Source: Antarcticimicrobium luteum (GTDB lineage Bacteria; Pseudomonadota; Alphaproteobacteria; Rhodobacterales; Rhodobacteraceae). Taken from it: a stretch of 64,000 nt of DNA. Below, in pieces: positions 8,809 to 19,169 of this stretch; the stretch's first letter is position 1; each line of letters begins with the position of its first letter. The notes below the pieces were generated by a model. The model had not been told where the DNA came from. It ran no database searches and worked only from the letters and a program-made list of their open reading frames with translations. The stretch lies in assembly GCF_004358185.1 (NCBI RefSeq), contig NZ_SMUV01000074.1, forward strand, positions 62,001-126,000, given 5' to 3'. Both the position numbers and the translations under genes were made by a program.

Positions 8809-9549
8809 TCAGAGCTGTTCCATCACCTCGTCGGTGGCCTCGAAATTGGTGGTGACGCGCTGCACGTCGTCGTCATCCTCCAGCGCCTCGACCAGCTTCA
8901 TAAGCTTTTGCATGCCCTCGAGGTCCATTTCGGTGGTGGTGGTGGGTTTCCACACCAACTTGGTGCTTTCGCTTTCGCCCAGATCCGTCTCCAGCGCGGT
9001 GGCAACCTCGTTCAGGTCGGTGTCGGCGCACCAGACGATATGGCCGTCTTCGGAGCTTTCCACGTCCTCGGCGCCGGCCTCGATCGCGGCCATCATCACC
9101 GTGTCGGCGTCGCCGACAGAGGCCGGATAGCTCACCTCGCCCTTGCGCTCGAACATGAAGCCGACGCTGCCGGTCTCGCCCAGGTTGCCGCCGTTCTTGG
9201 TGAAGGTGGAGCGCACGCTGGAGGCGGTGCGGTTGCGGTTGTCGGTCATCGCCTCGACGATCACCGCGACGCCGTTCGGGCCATAGCCCTCATAGCGGAT
9301 TTCCTCGTAATCGTCGCCCTCGCCGGCCTGCGATTTCTTGATCGCGCGTTCGATCACATCCTTGGGGACCGATTGCGACTTGGCCTCTTTCACCGCCAGC
9401 CGCAGGCGCGGGTTCTTGTCCGGGTCGGGGTCGCCCATCTTGGCCGCAACGGTGATCTCTTTGCTGAGCTTGGAAAACAGCTTGGCGCGAACGGCGTCCT
9501 GACGCCCCTTGCGGTGCTGGATATTTGCCCATTTTGAGTGGCCGGCCAT
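8809..9549 (-). CDS. YebC/PmpR-family protein
   Basis: This 246-residue protein has the invariant start [15 protein letters not shown] and the three-domain YebC fold, with the acidic patch and GxxxETGSVxFMF motif typical of the family. YebC proteins were described as transcription regulators; more recent work links some of them to ribosome stalling relief at proline-rich stretches, so the role is not settled. GAGGA precedes the ATG at good spacing. It is monocistronic, ending at the shared terminator. Confidence 0.95.
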   Translation of the reverse strand: MAGHSKWANIQHRKGRQDAVRAKLFSKLSKEITVAAKMGDPDPDKNPRLRLAVKEAKSQSVPKDVIERAIKKSQAGEGDDYEEIRYEGYGPNGVAVIVEAMTDNRNRTASSVRSTFTKNGGNLGETGSVGFMFERKGEVSYPASVGDADTVMMAAIEAGAEDVESSEDGHIVWCADTDLNEVATALETDLGESESTKLVWKPTTTTEMDLEGMQKLMKLVEALEDDDDVQRVTTNFEATDEVMEQL

Positions 9550-9654
9550 TGTGCATCCTCGTGCTGATTGCTGGGTTGGCGCCCATATAGCCGCTTGCCC
9601 CGCCCCTGTTCAAGCGGCGCTTGCCCCTGCCCCGTCAACGGGTAAGCTGAGGCA

Positions 9655-11436
<1,782 letters not shown>

Positions 11437-11466
11437 GCTGCGCGGCGGCGTCGCGGCCCACCGCCC

Positions 11467-11787
11467 TCAGGGGGTTGAGGACAGTTTCATCAGGACGATG
11501 CCGCCGAGGATCAGCAGCGCCGCGATCGCCCGGCCGGCGCTCAGCTGTTCGCCAAGGAACACGACCCCGACGAGGAAGGCCCCGAGCGCGCCGATGCCGG
11601 TCCAGATCGTATAGGCCGTGCCGAGCGGCAGCGTTCTCATGGAGACCGACAGCAACGCGAAACTGCAGGCCATGAAGGTCAGGGTTCCCACGGTCGGCCA
11701 GAACCGCGTGAACCCGAGCGATTGTTTCATCAGGAAAGACCAGACGATTTCGGTCAGCCCGGCGAGAAAAAGAAGCATCCAAGGCAT
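11467..11787 (-). CDS. sugE: SMR-family exporter, SugE/Gdx type
   Basis: This 106-residue four-helix SMR protein carries the essential membrane Glu13 and the TIWTGIGALG segment that marks the SugE/Gdx guanidinium-exporter branch rather than the EmrE branch. It acts as an antiparallel dimer exchanging guanidinium for protons. The ATG at 11787 is preceded by AAAGGA; the longer open frame upstream has no coding character. A structured leader (11812-11845) lies between the promoter region and the start and may be regulatory. Confidence 0.88.
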   Translation of the reverse strand: MPWMLLFLAGLTEIVWSFLMKQSLGFTRFWPTVGTLTFMACSFALLSVSMRTLPLGTAYTIWTGIGALGAFLVGVVFLGEQLSAGRAIAALLILGGIVLMKLSSTP

Positions 11788-11811
11788 GCTGCATCCTTTG
11801 TTTTCAATACG

Positions 11812-11845
11812 CCGGGCCGTCCCGGACCTGTCGCCCCGTTCGGGG
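11812..11845 (-). promoter_or_regulatory. Paired hairpins in the sugE leader, possible guanidine-responsive element
   Basis: In the transcript, a CCCC-GAAC-GGGG hairpin is followed after 8 nt by a CCGGG-ACGG-CCCGG hairpin, 24 nt before the sugE start. The second loop fits the guanidine-II (mini-ykkC) loop ACGR, but the first does not, so only half the motif is present. It could also be an ordinary GC-rich leader. Confidence 0.3.
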
Positions 11846-12020
11846 TGAGGTCGTTGCCTTCGGCGCCTGCCGTACAGCATCGGCCGCGGGCGCGCAAACC
11901 GCCCGGCGCGCGCCGCCACCCGGCCGGGGCGCAGCGACCCCACGTCAACCGCCCCCGGCGCCGTTGCCCCATCGCGCCCCGCCGCTCTAAGCTGGTTGAA
12001 ACAGGGAGAGGGCACAGGCC

Positions 12021-13676
12021 ATGGACAGCGCCGATGCAATCGTGGTGGGGGGCGGGCTGGCCGGGCTGGCCGCCGCCGCCGAACTGGGGGATCGCGGCAA
12101 ACGGGTGATCGTGCTGGACCAGGAGCCGGAGCGGTTCCTCGGCGGACAGGCGTTCTGGTCGCTGGGCGGGCTGTTCATGGTGGACACCCCCGAGCAGCGG
12201 CGGATGGGCGTACGCGACAGCCGCGATCTGGCGCTGGGCGACTGGATGGGCAGTGCCCAGTTCGACCGGAGCGAGGATGCCTGGCCGCGCAAATGGGCCG
12301 AGGCCTATGTCGATTTTGCCGCCGGCGAGATGCGGCCCTGGCTGCGGGCGATGGGGCTGCGCTGGTTCCCGGTGGTCGGCTGGGCCGAGCGCGGCGGCGC
12401 CTATGCCACCGGTCACGGCAATTCGGTGCCGCGGTTCCATATCACCTGGGGCACCGGCCCCGGCACGCTGGCCCCCTTTGTGCGGCGGGTGCGCGAGCAT
12501 GTGGCGGCGGGGCGCATCGCGCTGAAATTCCGCCATCAGGTCAGCCACATCATCCTGCAGGGCGGCGCCGTTCGTGGGGTCTCGGGCGAGGTTCTGGCCC
12601 CCGACAGCGCCACGCGGGGCGCAAGGACCAACCGCGACGAGGTCGGCGAGTTCGAGGTCTATGCGCCCTCGGTCATCGTCACCTCCGGCGGGATCGGCGG
12701 CAACTTCGACCTGGTCCGCCGCGCCTGGCCGGGCGACCGGCTGGGCGAGCCGCCGAAGACCATGATCGCGGGCGTGCCAGCGCATGTGGACGGGCGGATG
12801 ATCGCCGTCGCCGAGGCCGCCGGCGGCCATGTGATCAACGGCGACCGGATGTGGCATTACACCGAAGGGGTGCGCAACTGGGATCCGATCTGGCCCGAAC
12901 ATGGCATCCGCATCCTGCCGGGGCCGTCGTCTTTGTGGTTCGATGCCACCGGCCGCCGTCTGCCGCCGCCCTGCCTGCCGGGGTTCGACACCCTTTCCAC
13001 CCTGCGCGAAATCCTCGGGACGGGGTACGATTACAGCTGGTTCGTGCTGAGCCAGAAGGTGATCGAAAAGGAATTCGCGCTGTCCGGGTCGGAGCAGAAC
13101 CCGGATCTGACCTCGGGCAGATGGGGCGAGGTGATCCGCGCGCGGCTGTTGTCGGGCGGCGGCGCGCCGGCGCCGGTCGAGGCGTTCAAGAAGCATGGCG
13201 CCGATTTCGTCGTGGCCGACACGCTGGATCAGCTGGTCGCCGGCATGAACAAGCTGGGCGAGGTGCCGCTGGATCCCGGCGCGCTTTACGCCCAGATCGC
13301 GGCGCGGGACGCGCAGGTGGACAACCCGTTTTCCAAGGACGCGCAGATGATGGCGATTCTGGCCGCGCGCAACTATCGCGGTGACCGGCTGATCCGCACC
13401 GCGAAACCGCACCGCTTTCTAGATCCGGCGAACGGGCCGCTGATCGCGGTCAAGCTGCATATCCTGACACGGAAAACGCTGGGCGGGCTGCAGACCAATC
13501 TCGACAGTCAGATGATCGGCGCAGACGGGCAGCCGGTTCCGGGCCTGTTCGCGGCCGGAGAGGCGGCCGGGTTCGGTGGCGGCGGCTATCACGGGTACAA
13601 CGCGCTGGAAGGGACGTTCCTGGGCGGCTGTATCTTCTCCGGGCGCAATGCGGGGCGGTCGGAGGTGGTGGCCTGA
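12021..13676 (+). CDS. FAD-binding dehydrogenase, ketosteroid-dehydrogenase-like
   Basis: This 551-residue flavoprotein starts with a dinucleotide-binding GGGLAGLAAAAELG motif at about residues 10-23 and ends with an FAD-contacting GLFAAGEAAGFGGGGYHG segment. It belongs to the FAD_binding_2 family and resembles the 3-ketosteroid-delta-1-dehydrogenase-like FAD-binding dehydrogenases; a steroid substrate should not be assumed because no steroid genes are nearby. It is cytosolic, with no signal peptide. A purine-rich GGGAGAGGG stretch precedes the ATG. It diverges from sugE. Confidence 0.85.
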   Translation: MDSADAIVVGGGLAGLAAAAELGDRGKRVIVLDQEPERFLGGQAFWSLGGLFMVDTPEQRRMGVRDSRDLALGDWMGSAQFDRSEDAWPRKWAEAYVDFAAGEMRPWLRAMGLRWFPVVGWAERGGAYATGHGNSVPRFHITWGTGPGTLAPFVRRVREHVAAGRIALKFRHQVSHIILQGGAVRGVSGEVLAPDSATRGARTNRDEVGEFEVYAPSVIVTSGGIGGNFDLVRRAWPGDRLGEPPKTMIAGVPAHVDGRMIAVAEAAGGHVINGDRMWHYTEGVRNWDPIWPEHGIRILPGPSSLWFDATGRRLPPPCLPGFDTLSTLREILGTGYDYSWFVLSQKVIEKEFALSGSEQNPDLTSGRWGEVIRARLLSGGGAPAPVEAFKKHGADFVVADTLDQLVAGMNKLGEVPLDPGALYAQIAARDAQVDNPFSKDAQMMAILAARNYRGDRLIRTAKPHRFLDPANGPLIAVKLHILTRKTLGGLQTNLDSQMIGADGQPVPGLFAAGEAAGFGGGGYHGYNALEGTFLGGCIFSGRNAGRSEVVA

Positions 13677-13758
13677 GAGCCCCTGCGCGCATCCCGCAGA
13701 GCGAGCCGCGCAGAGAGCTTAACGGTTCGGGTCAGGCGCCTGTCACAAGGTTTCCTGG

Positions 13759-14934
13759 CTACCAGCGTCCGCTCGCGCCCCCCCCAGAAGACGAGCCGCC
13801 GCCGAAGGAGGAGCGGCTGGAGCCGGAGGAGGATTTCGAGACCTTGGGGATCGTCCGCAGTTCGGTATCGTGATAGCCGCAGTGCTTGCAGTCATAGGTC
13901 AGCCGTCTCTGCCCGGTGCTGCTCGTGGTGGCCGCCCGCAAGACCTCTGTCGTGGTCGAGAGCGTGTGATAGTTGCATTTCGGACAGGCGCCGTAGCCGG
14001 AAAACCAGTTGCGGTAACGCAGGATGTCCATATGGGCGCAATTCGGGCAGGCCCAGACATCGTAATCCACCGATTTCAGAAACTCCTCCAGCGTCTGGCC
14101 GCCGTCGAGATGTTCGTCGTCGGCCTCCTCGCCCATGCGCTGCATCAGCGTGCCGCACTCGGGACAAGGGCGCGGCCGGCGGCGCAGATAGCGGCGCAGC
14201 CAGAAACCGCCCGCCGCCAGCGGCGCGGCGACGAGCCCCCACAGCCAGTTGCCCAGCGCGCCGAGCTGGCGGAAGATCCAGCCCCAGCCCTGAGCAAAGG
14301 TGCCGGCGTCATAGGTGCCGGGGTAATGGCCGGTGATCTCATATATGGTCTCGTCCACCCCGGTCTCGATCCCCGCCTGATAGGCGTCATCGCGGAAATC
14401 GGGGAGGAACCCGTCGTCGATCACCCGCTGCATCCGCGCATCCCAGGATGGGTCATAGCCGGACCCGATCTCGATCCGCATGTTGCGGTCATAGCGCGAG
14501 ACCAGCACCAGAACCCCGTCGTTGCGCGCCGCGTTACCGATGCCCCAGGCGTTGAACAGCGCGGTGGCGAAGGGCTCGATTGGGCCGTAATGGCCGTAGT
14601 CGCTGAGGCTGGGAATGGTCAGGACCGTCATCTCGATGCCGGTGCGGTCGTATAACCCGATCAGATCGTCGCGGATGCGCGTCTCGGCCCCGGCGTCCAG
14701 CAGATCGGCATAATCGTTGACGTAGACATCGAGATAACCCGGCAGGCTGCCTCCGGCGGGGTTGGGCAGCGTTTCGGCCTGCGGCGCGGTAAAGCCCGCC
14801 GGCGACTGGGCCGGGGCGCCGGGCAGATCGCCCCGGCGCGCCACCAGCAGCCCGGCGCCATAGCCCAGCGCCAGCCCAAGGGCCACCACCAGCGCGGCGA
14901 TGAGTCCGGCGATCCTGAGGTCATGTCCGGTCAT
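13759..14934 (-). CDS. TPM-domain membrane protein with zinc ribbons
   Basis: 391 residues. One N-terminal helix (about 9-32) is followed by a TPM domain (about 65-205, starting VNDYADLLDAG), a second membrane segment at about 215-245, then a cytoplasmic part with zinc-ribbon Cys pairs (CPECG, CPNC, CPKC, CKHCG) and a Ser/Gly-rich tail ending GRW. TPM proteins occur in membrane protein-quality or stress contexts. Architecture resembles Bacillus YdjH, whose partners YdjG (zinc ribbon) and YdjI (SPFH) have counterparts at 47-49 kb in this window. AAGGAG supports the start. Confidence 0.82.
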   Translation of the reverse strand: MTGHDLRIAGLIAALVVALGLALGYGAGLLVARRGDLPGAPAQSPAGFTAPQAETLPNPAGGSLPGYLDVYVNDYADLLDAGAETRIRDDLIGLYDRTGIEMTVLTIPSLSDYGHYGPIEPFATALFNAWGIGNAARNDGVLVLVSRYDRNMRIEIGSGYDPSWDARMQRVIDDGFLPDFRDDAYQAGIETGVDETIYEITGHYPGTYDAGTFAQGWGWIFRQLGALGNWLWGLVAAPLAAGGFWLRRYLRRRPRPCPECGTLMQRMGEEADDEHLDGGQTLEEFLKSVDYDVWACPNCAHMDILRYRNWFSGYGACPKCNYHTLSTTTEVLRAATTSSTGQRRLTYDCKHCGYHDTELRTIPKVSKSSSGSSRSSFGGGSSSGGGASGRW

Positions 14935-15134
14935 CGGCGGGCTCCTTCAGTCCAGCGCTCATCCTGCGCCGCGCCGGCACAGTAGCAGCGCGCCGGCACC
15001 GGTCCACAGGGGAAAAACAACGGCGTGGAATCATCGCCGCGGGATCGGCTGCCCACGCCTGGCCCACAATCACGCCATGATCTGGCCCGATTGCCCCGCT
15101 AGCCTGCGGCTAAGGACAAAGCGGGACCAGGTCC

Positions 15135-17312
15135 ATGGAGATCATTATCGCATTCGGGCAGTACCTGCTAAGCTTGCCGTTCAGCATGCAGGTCCGGGTA
15201 TCAGCGTTCTACCTTTGCTGCACCGTCGTTCTGGCGGGCGCGATCTGGCTCGCGCGCGGGCGCCCGGCGCCGTTCCTGTCCTGGCTGCTGCCGCGCGCGG
15301 TCTACCGGCACCGCTCGAACCTGCTGGATATAGGCCTGTTTCTGACCCACAATCTGGCCAGTTTTCTGGGCGTCTTCGGGGCGCTGATGTTCACCCCTGC
15401 GGTGGCGCATTGGGTGCTGGGCCTGCTGGGCGGCGCCGCAGAGGGCGGGCTGCCGATCACCTGGGGCCGCAGTCTGGCGGCCACGGTGCTGATCGTGATG
15501 GCGTCGGATTTCTGCAAATACTGGGCCCATCGCATCCACCATGAATGGAAGCTGCTCTGGCCGTTCCACGCGGTGCATCATTCGGCGGACGTGCTGACGC
15601 CGCTGACGGTGATGCGGGCACATCCGGTTGAATCCATCGTCCGCAACCTGCTGATCAGCGGGTTGGTCGGCGTCGTGCAGGCGCTGATCCTGGTGTTGCT
15701 GGTGGGGCGGATCGACCTGGTGACCATCGCCGGGGCCAATGCGCTCTATTTCCTGTTCAACACGCTGGGGGCCAACCTGCGCCACAGCCATATCTGGCTG
15801 AGCTACGGGTATGTGCTGGAGCATATCCTGATCTCGCCCGCCCAGCATCAGGTGCACCATTCGGTGGACGTCAGGCACCACGACAAGAACTATGGCGCGA
15901 TCTTCGCGCTATGGGACTGGATGTTCGGCACGCTCTACGTGCCCCGCAGCCGCGAGACGCTGACATTCGGCATCGCCGACGCCGCGGGGCAGCGGACGGA
16001 GCAGCCCCACCAGACGCTGGGACAGGCGCTGTTCAAACCCTTTGCCGAAAGCTGGGAGGCGCTGAGCGCCCGGCTGCCCCGGCGCAACGGCGCGCCGCTG
16101 GAGGACGCGATGACGCCGGGATTCTCGCTCTGGCTCGACACGCTGCGGGCGGCGGCGGCGCTCTGCGTTCTGTTCGGGCATATGGCGCATATCCGGTTCA
16201 CCGGCGGCGACTACTATTTTCTGCGCGAGATCAACATCGCATCGGACGCGGTGATCGTGTTCTTCGTGCTCTCCGGCGTGGTGATCGCCTATACCGCCGG
16301 GCGTGACGGGTCGCTGGGCCGCTACGCCTTCAACCGCGTGACGCGGCTGTACTCGGTGTTGATCCCCGCGCTGGTGCTGACGCTGGCCTTTGACGCCATC
16401 GGCACGCGCATCGACATGAGCGCCTATCCGGCGGATTACTACGGGGTGCTGCCACTGTGGGAGTTTCTGGCGCGCGGGCTGAGCTTTTCCAACGAGTGGC
16501 AGGGGCTGACGGAGCGGGTCCGGCTGGGCACCAACGGGCCGCTCTGGTCGCTGAGTTACGAGGTCGGGTTCTACATGCTGTTCGGCGCGGCGCTGTTCCT
16601 GCGTGGGGCGCTGCGCTGGGTGATGCTGGCGCTGATCGCGCTGGTGGTGGGGCTGCCGGTGCTGGCGTTGCTGCCGGCCTGGCTGATGGGCGTCGCGGTC
16701 TGGTCGCTGGGCGGGCGTCTGGCGCGGATCGCCCCGGCGCGGGCCTGGCCGCTGGCGCTGCTGCCGGTCGGCTGCCTGATCCTGCTGAAGATCGCCGGGC
16801 TGGACCGTCTGCTGACGCTGGTGACGATCCATGCGCTCGCGCCGGTCAGCCATCACGCCCTGCTGGCCTATTCGGACGAGGTTCTGTGGAACACCGTGAT
16901 CGGCGCCTGCGTGGCCCTGCACCTGCTGGGGGTCCGCCACATCGCCGATGGTCGCGCCAGCACGGTGCCGGGGATCGCCGCGCGCACGGTGCGCTGGGTC
17001 GCGGGCGCCAGTTTCTCGATCTACGTGGTGCATTACCCCACGCTGCACCTGCTCGACGCAACCCTGCCCGAGACGCTGCCCGGCTACGACCTGTGGCTTC
17101 TGGGGCTGACGCTGGGCACCTGTTTTGCCTTCGCGGCGCTGTTCGAGCGCCCGCTCAAGCGCATCCGCGCCCTGTGCACGCCGCTTTGGGTGGCAGCGGC
17201 GCGGGCGCTTGCCCCGCGCCGGGCCCGCGCCGCTAGAGCGGCCAGATCAGCGGGATCAGGATCGAGGCGAGGATCCCCACCGTCAGGTTCAGCGGGATGC
17301 CGACGCGCATGA
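15135..17312 (+). CDS. Sterol-desaturase/fatty-acid-hydroxylase fused to acyltransferase 3
   Basis: 725 residues. Residues 1 to about 290 form a membrane di-iron hydroxylase with His boxes HRIHH (132-136), HAVHH (145-149), HSH (217-219) and HQVHH (238-242). From about residue 331 a multi-helix acyltransferase-3 domain follows, with catalytic-type His349 in FGHM. A GGAGG site before the internal ATG at 16110 (Met326) could allow separate production of the acyltransferase. The last 27 codons or so run antisense into the SLC13 gene and are rich in Arg/Ser/Gly. I infer hydroxylation followed by O-acylation of a lipid; the substrate is unknown. Confidence 0.8.
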   Translation: MEIIIAFGQYLLSLPFSMQVRVSAFYLCCTVVLAGAIWLARGRPAPFLSWLLPRAVYRHRSNLLDIGLFLTHNLASFLGVFGALMFTPAVAHWVLGLLGGAAEGGLPITWGRSLAATVLIVMASDFCKYWAHRIHHEWKLLWPFHAVHHSADVLTPLTVMRAHPVESIVRNLLISGLVGVVQALILVLLVGRIDLVTIAGANALYFLFNTLGANLRHSHIWLSYGYVLEHILISPAQHQVHHSVDVRHHDKNYGAIFALWDWMFGTLYVPRSRETLTFGIADAAGQRTEQPHQTLGQALFKPFAESWEALSARLPRRNGAPLEDAMTPGFSLWLDTLRAAAALCVLFGHMAHIRFTGGDYYFLREINIASDAVIVFFVLSGVVIAYTAGRDGSLGRYAFNRVTRLYSVLIPALVLTLAFDAIGTRIDMSAYPADYYGVLPLWEFLARGLSFSNEWQGLTERVRLGTNGPLWSLSYEVGFYMLFGAALFLRGALRWVMLALIALVVGLPVLALLPAWLMGVAVWSLGGRLARIAPARAWPLALLPVGCLILLKIAGLDRLLTLVTIHALAPVSHHALLAYSDEVLWNTVIGACVALHLLGVRHIADGRASTVPGIAARTVRWVAGASFSIYVVHYPTLHLLDATLPETLPGYDLWLLGLTLGTCFAFAALFERPLKRIRALCTPLWVAAARALAPRRARAARAARSAGSGSRRGSPPSGSAGCRRA

Positions 17313-19011
17313 AGTCGGTGAACTTGTAGCCGCCGGGCCCATAGACCAGCATGTTGGTCTGATAGCCGATCGGCGTTGCGAAACTGGCCGAGGCGGCGAT
17401 CATCACCGCCACCACCAGCGGGCGCGGGTCGATCCCCATCGCGCTGGCCAGTCCGATGGCAATCGGGGTCACCACCACCGCCACCGCGTTGTTCGACACC
17501 AGTTCGGTCAGCACCGAGGTCAGAAGATAGATCGCCCAGACCACCAGGAAGGGCGGCACGCTGCCCAGGTAGGGGGAAATGGCCTCGACGATCAGACGTA
17601 TCGCGCCCGAGCTTTCCAGCGCCGCGCCGATGGCGAGCATGGCAAAGATCAGCGCCAGCAGGCGTCCGTCGACAAAGGAAAACGCCTCGTCCGCGTCGAT
17701 GCAGCGGGTCAGCAGCACGACGGCAACCGCCAGCACCGACAGGAACAGGATCGGCGCCACGCCAAAGGCGGCCAGCGCGACGATGCCGATCAGCGCCGCG
17801 ATGGCGATCGGCGCATGACCGCGCCGGAACGCCCGCGCCGAGGGATGCGAGACATCGACCATCTCCATCTCGGCGGCGAGCCGCTGGATGTCGCCCGGCG
17901 CCCCCTCCAGCAGCAGGGTGTCGCCCACCCGTACCACCAGATCGTCGAGCTGACGGCCGATGTTCTGGTTGCGGCGGTGCACCGCCAGCACATAGACGCC
18001 GTAGCGACGCCGCAGGCGCATGGCCCCCAGGCTGCGCCCGATCAACTTGCAGCCCGGCGAGATCAGCGCCTCGACCGTGGTGGTCTCCACCGCCGAGATC
18101 TGGTCGACGCGCTTGAGCTCCTTGTTGCGCTGCAGGCTGAGCAGTTCGGTCATCCGAGTCCGCAGCACCACCCGGTCGCCCACCTGCAACACCACCCCCT
18201 GGAGATCGCGGCGCAGCGACTGATCGCCGCGAATGACGTCGATCAGCCGCACGCCGTCGCGCTGAAACAGCTGCACCCCCAGAACCTCGCGTCCGATCAG
18301 GTTGCTTTCGGGGGGGATCACCGCCTCGGTGAAGAATTTCATCCTCGATTTGTCGCTGAGCAGGTTGGCCATGCTGTCGCGCTCGGGCAGCAGGCGCGGC
18401 GCGACAAAGCGCAGGTAGATCATGCCATAAGCCGCCAGCGCCAGGCCCAGCGGCGTCACCTCGAAGATCGAGAAGGCCGGCAGCCCGTGGCTGCGCGCGA
18501 CGCCATCGACCAACAGGTTGGTCGAGGTGCCGATCAGCGTCAGCGTGCCCCCCAGGATTGCGGCGTAGCTGAGCGGAATCAACAGTTTGCTGGCCGAAAC
18601 GTCGAGGGTGCGGGAGATCTGGATGAACACCGGGATCATCACCACCACCACCGGCGTGTTCGACACCACGGCCGAGGCCAGAAGGACAAAGCCGATCAGC
18701 AGGGCGATGGCGAAGCGCGGCCGCGTGCTGGCCTGGGTCTGGGCCAGGCTGGTAAAGGCGTCGAGCGCGCCAGTGCGCACCAGCGCGCCCATGATGATGA
18801 ACATCGCCGCGATGGTCCAGGGCGCCGGGTTGGCCAGCACCGGCAGCGCCGCCTCATAGGGAAGCACGCCGGTGACCAGCATCGTGGCCACGCCGCCGAT
18901 GGCGACAACCTCGGTCGGAAAGATCTCGCGCAGGAACAGCACGAACATGCCGGCGACAATGATCAGGGTCAGAAAAGCGCCAGCGGTTTCCGACAGGACA
19001 AAGAACGGCAT
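17233..19011 (-). CDS. SLC13/DASS-type permease with two TrkA-C domains (second copy)
   Basis: This 592-residue inner-membrane protein has the same plan as the permease at 9.7-11.4 kb: helices, two TrkA-C modules at about 205-385, helices. Anion/sodium motifs are TLIGTSTNLLV and FATPIGYQTN; the latter is closer to the classical SLC13 NxxT/GYQTN pattern than in the other copy. No strong ribosome site precedes the ATG. Its 3' end overlaps the hydroxylase/acyltransferase frame by 80 nt. The two copies are diverged enough to suggest different substrates. Confidence 0.88.
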   Translation of the reverse strand: MPFFVLSETAGAFLTLIIVAGMFVLFLREIFPTEVVAIGGVATMLVTGVLPYEAALPVLANPAPWTIAAMFIIMGALVRTGALDAFTSLAQTQASTRPRFAIALLIGFVLLASAVVSNTPVVVVMIPVFIQISRTLDVSASKLLIPLSYAAILGGTLTLIGTSTNLLVDGVARSHGLPAFSIFEVTPLGLALAAYGMIYLRFVAPRLLPERDSMANLLSDKSRMKFFTEAVIPPESNLIGREVLGVQLFQRDGVRLIDVIRGDQSLRRDLQGVVLQVGDRVVLRTRMTELLSLQRNKELKRVDQISAVETTTVEALISPGCKLIGRSLGAMRLRRRYGVYVLAVHRRNQNIGRQLDDLVVRVGDTLLLEGAPGDIQRLAAEMEMVDVSHPSARAFRRGHAPIAIAALIGIVALAAFGVAPILFLSVLAVAVVLLTRCIDADEAFSFVDGRLLALIFAMLAIGAALESSGAIRLIVEAISPYLGSVPPFLVVWAIYLLTSVLTELVSNNAVAVVVTPIAIGLASAMGIDPRPLVVAVMIAASASFATPIGYQTNMLVYGPGGYKFTDFMRVGIPLNLTVGILASILIPLIWPL

Positions 19012-19133
19012 GATATGTGCTTTTTCGCTTCAACCAGGGTGGCCCGGATCGGACCGGCGCCCACTTTCACCGATCGTGCCGGGCGGAGCAAGCGGTTCAT
19101 GGCGTCGCAGGGGCCGAAAGCGGGCGCCGCTTC

Positions 19134-19169
19134 GCCTGCGTTCAGGATGCCGCCTGCGTTCAGGGCGCC
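19134..19169. repeat. 18-bp tandem duplication at the ymdB-like stop codon
   Basis: Two adjacent 18-bp units (19134-19151 and 19152-19169) differ at two positions, and a third partial unit follows. The stop codon of the metallophosphoesterase gene lies inside the second unit, so the duplication places a second in-frame stop six codons downstream. Confidence 0.8.

Noticed and set aside
11754-13412. Minus-strand open frame of about 550 codons
   Set aside because: Covers the complement of the FAD dehydrogenase and has shadow-type composition; the real minus-strand gene there is the short sugE.
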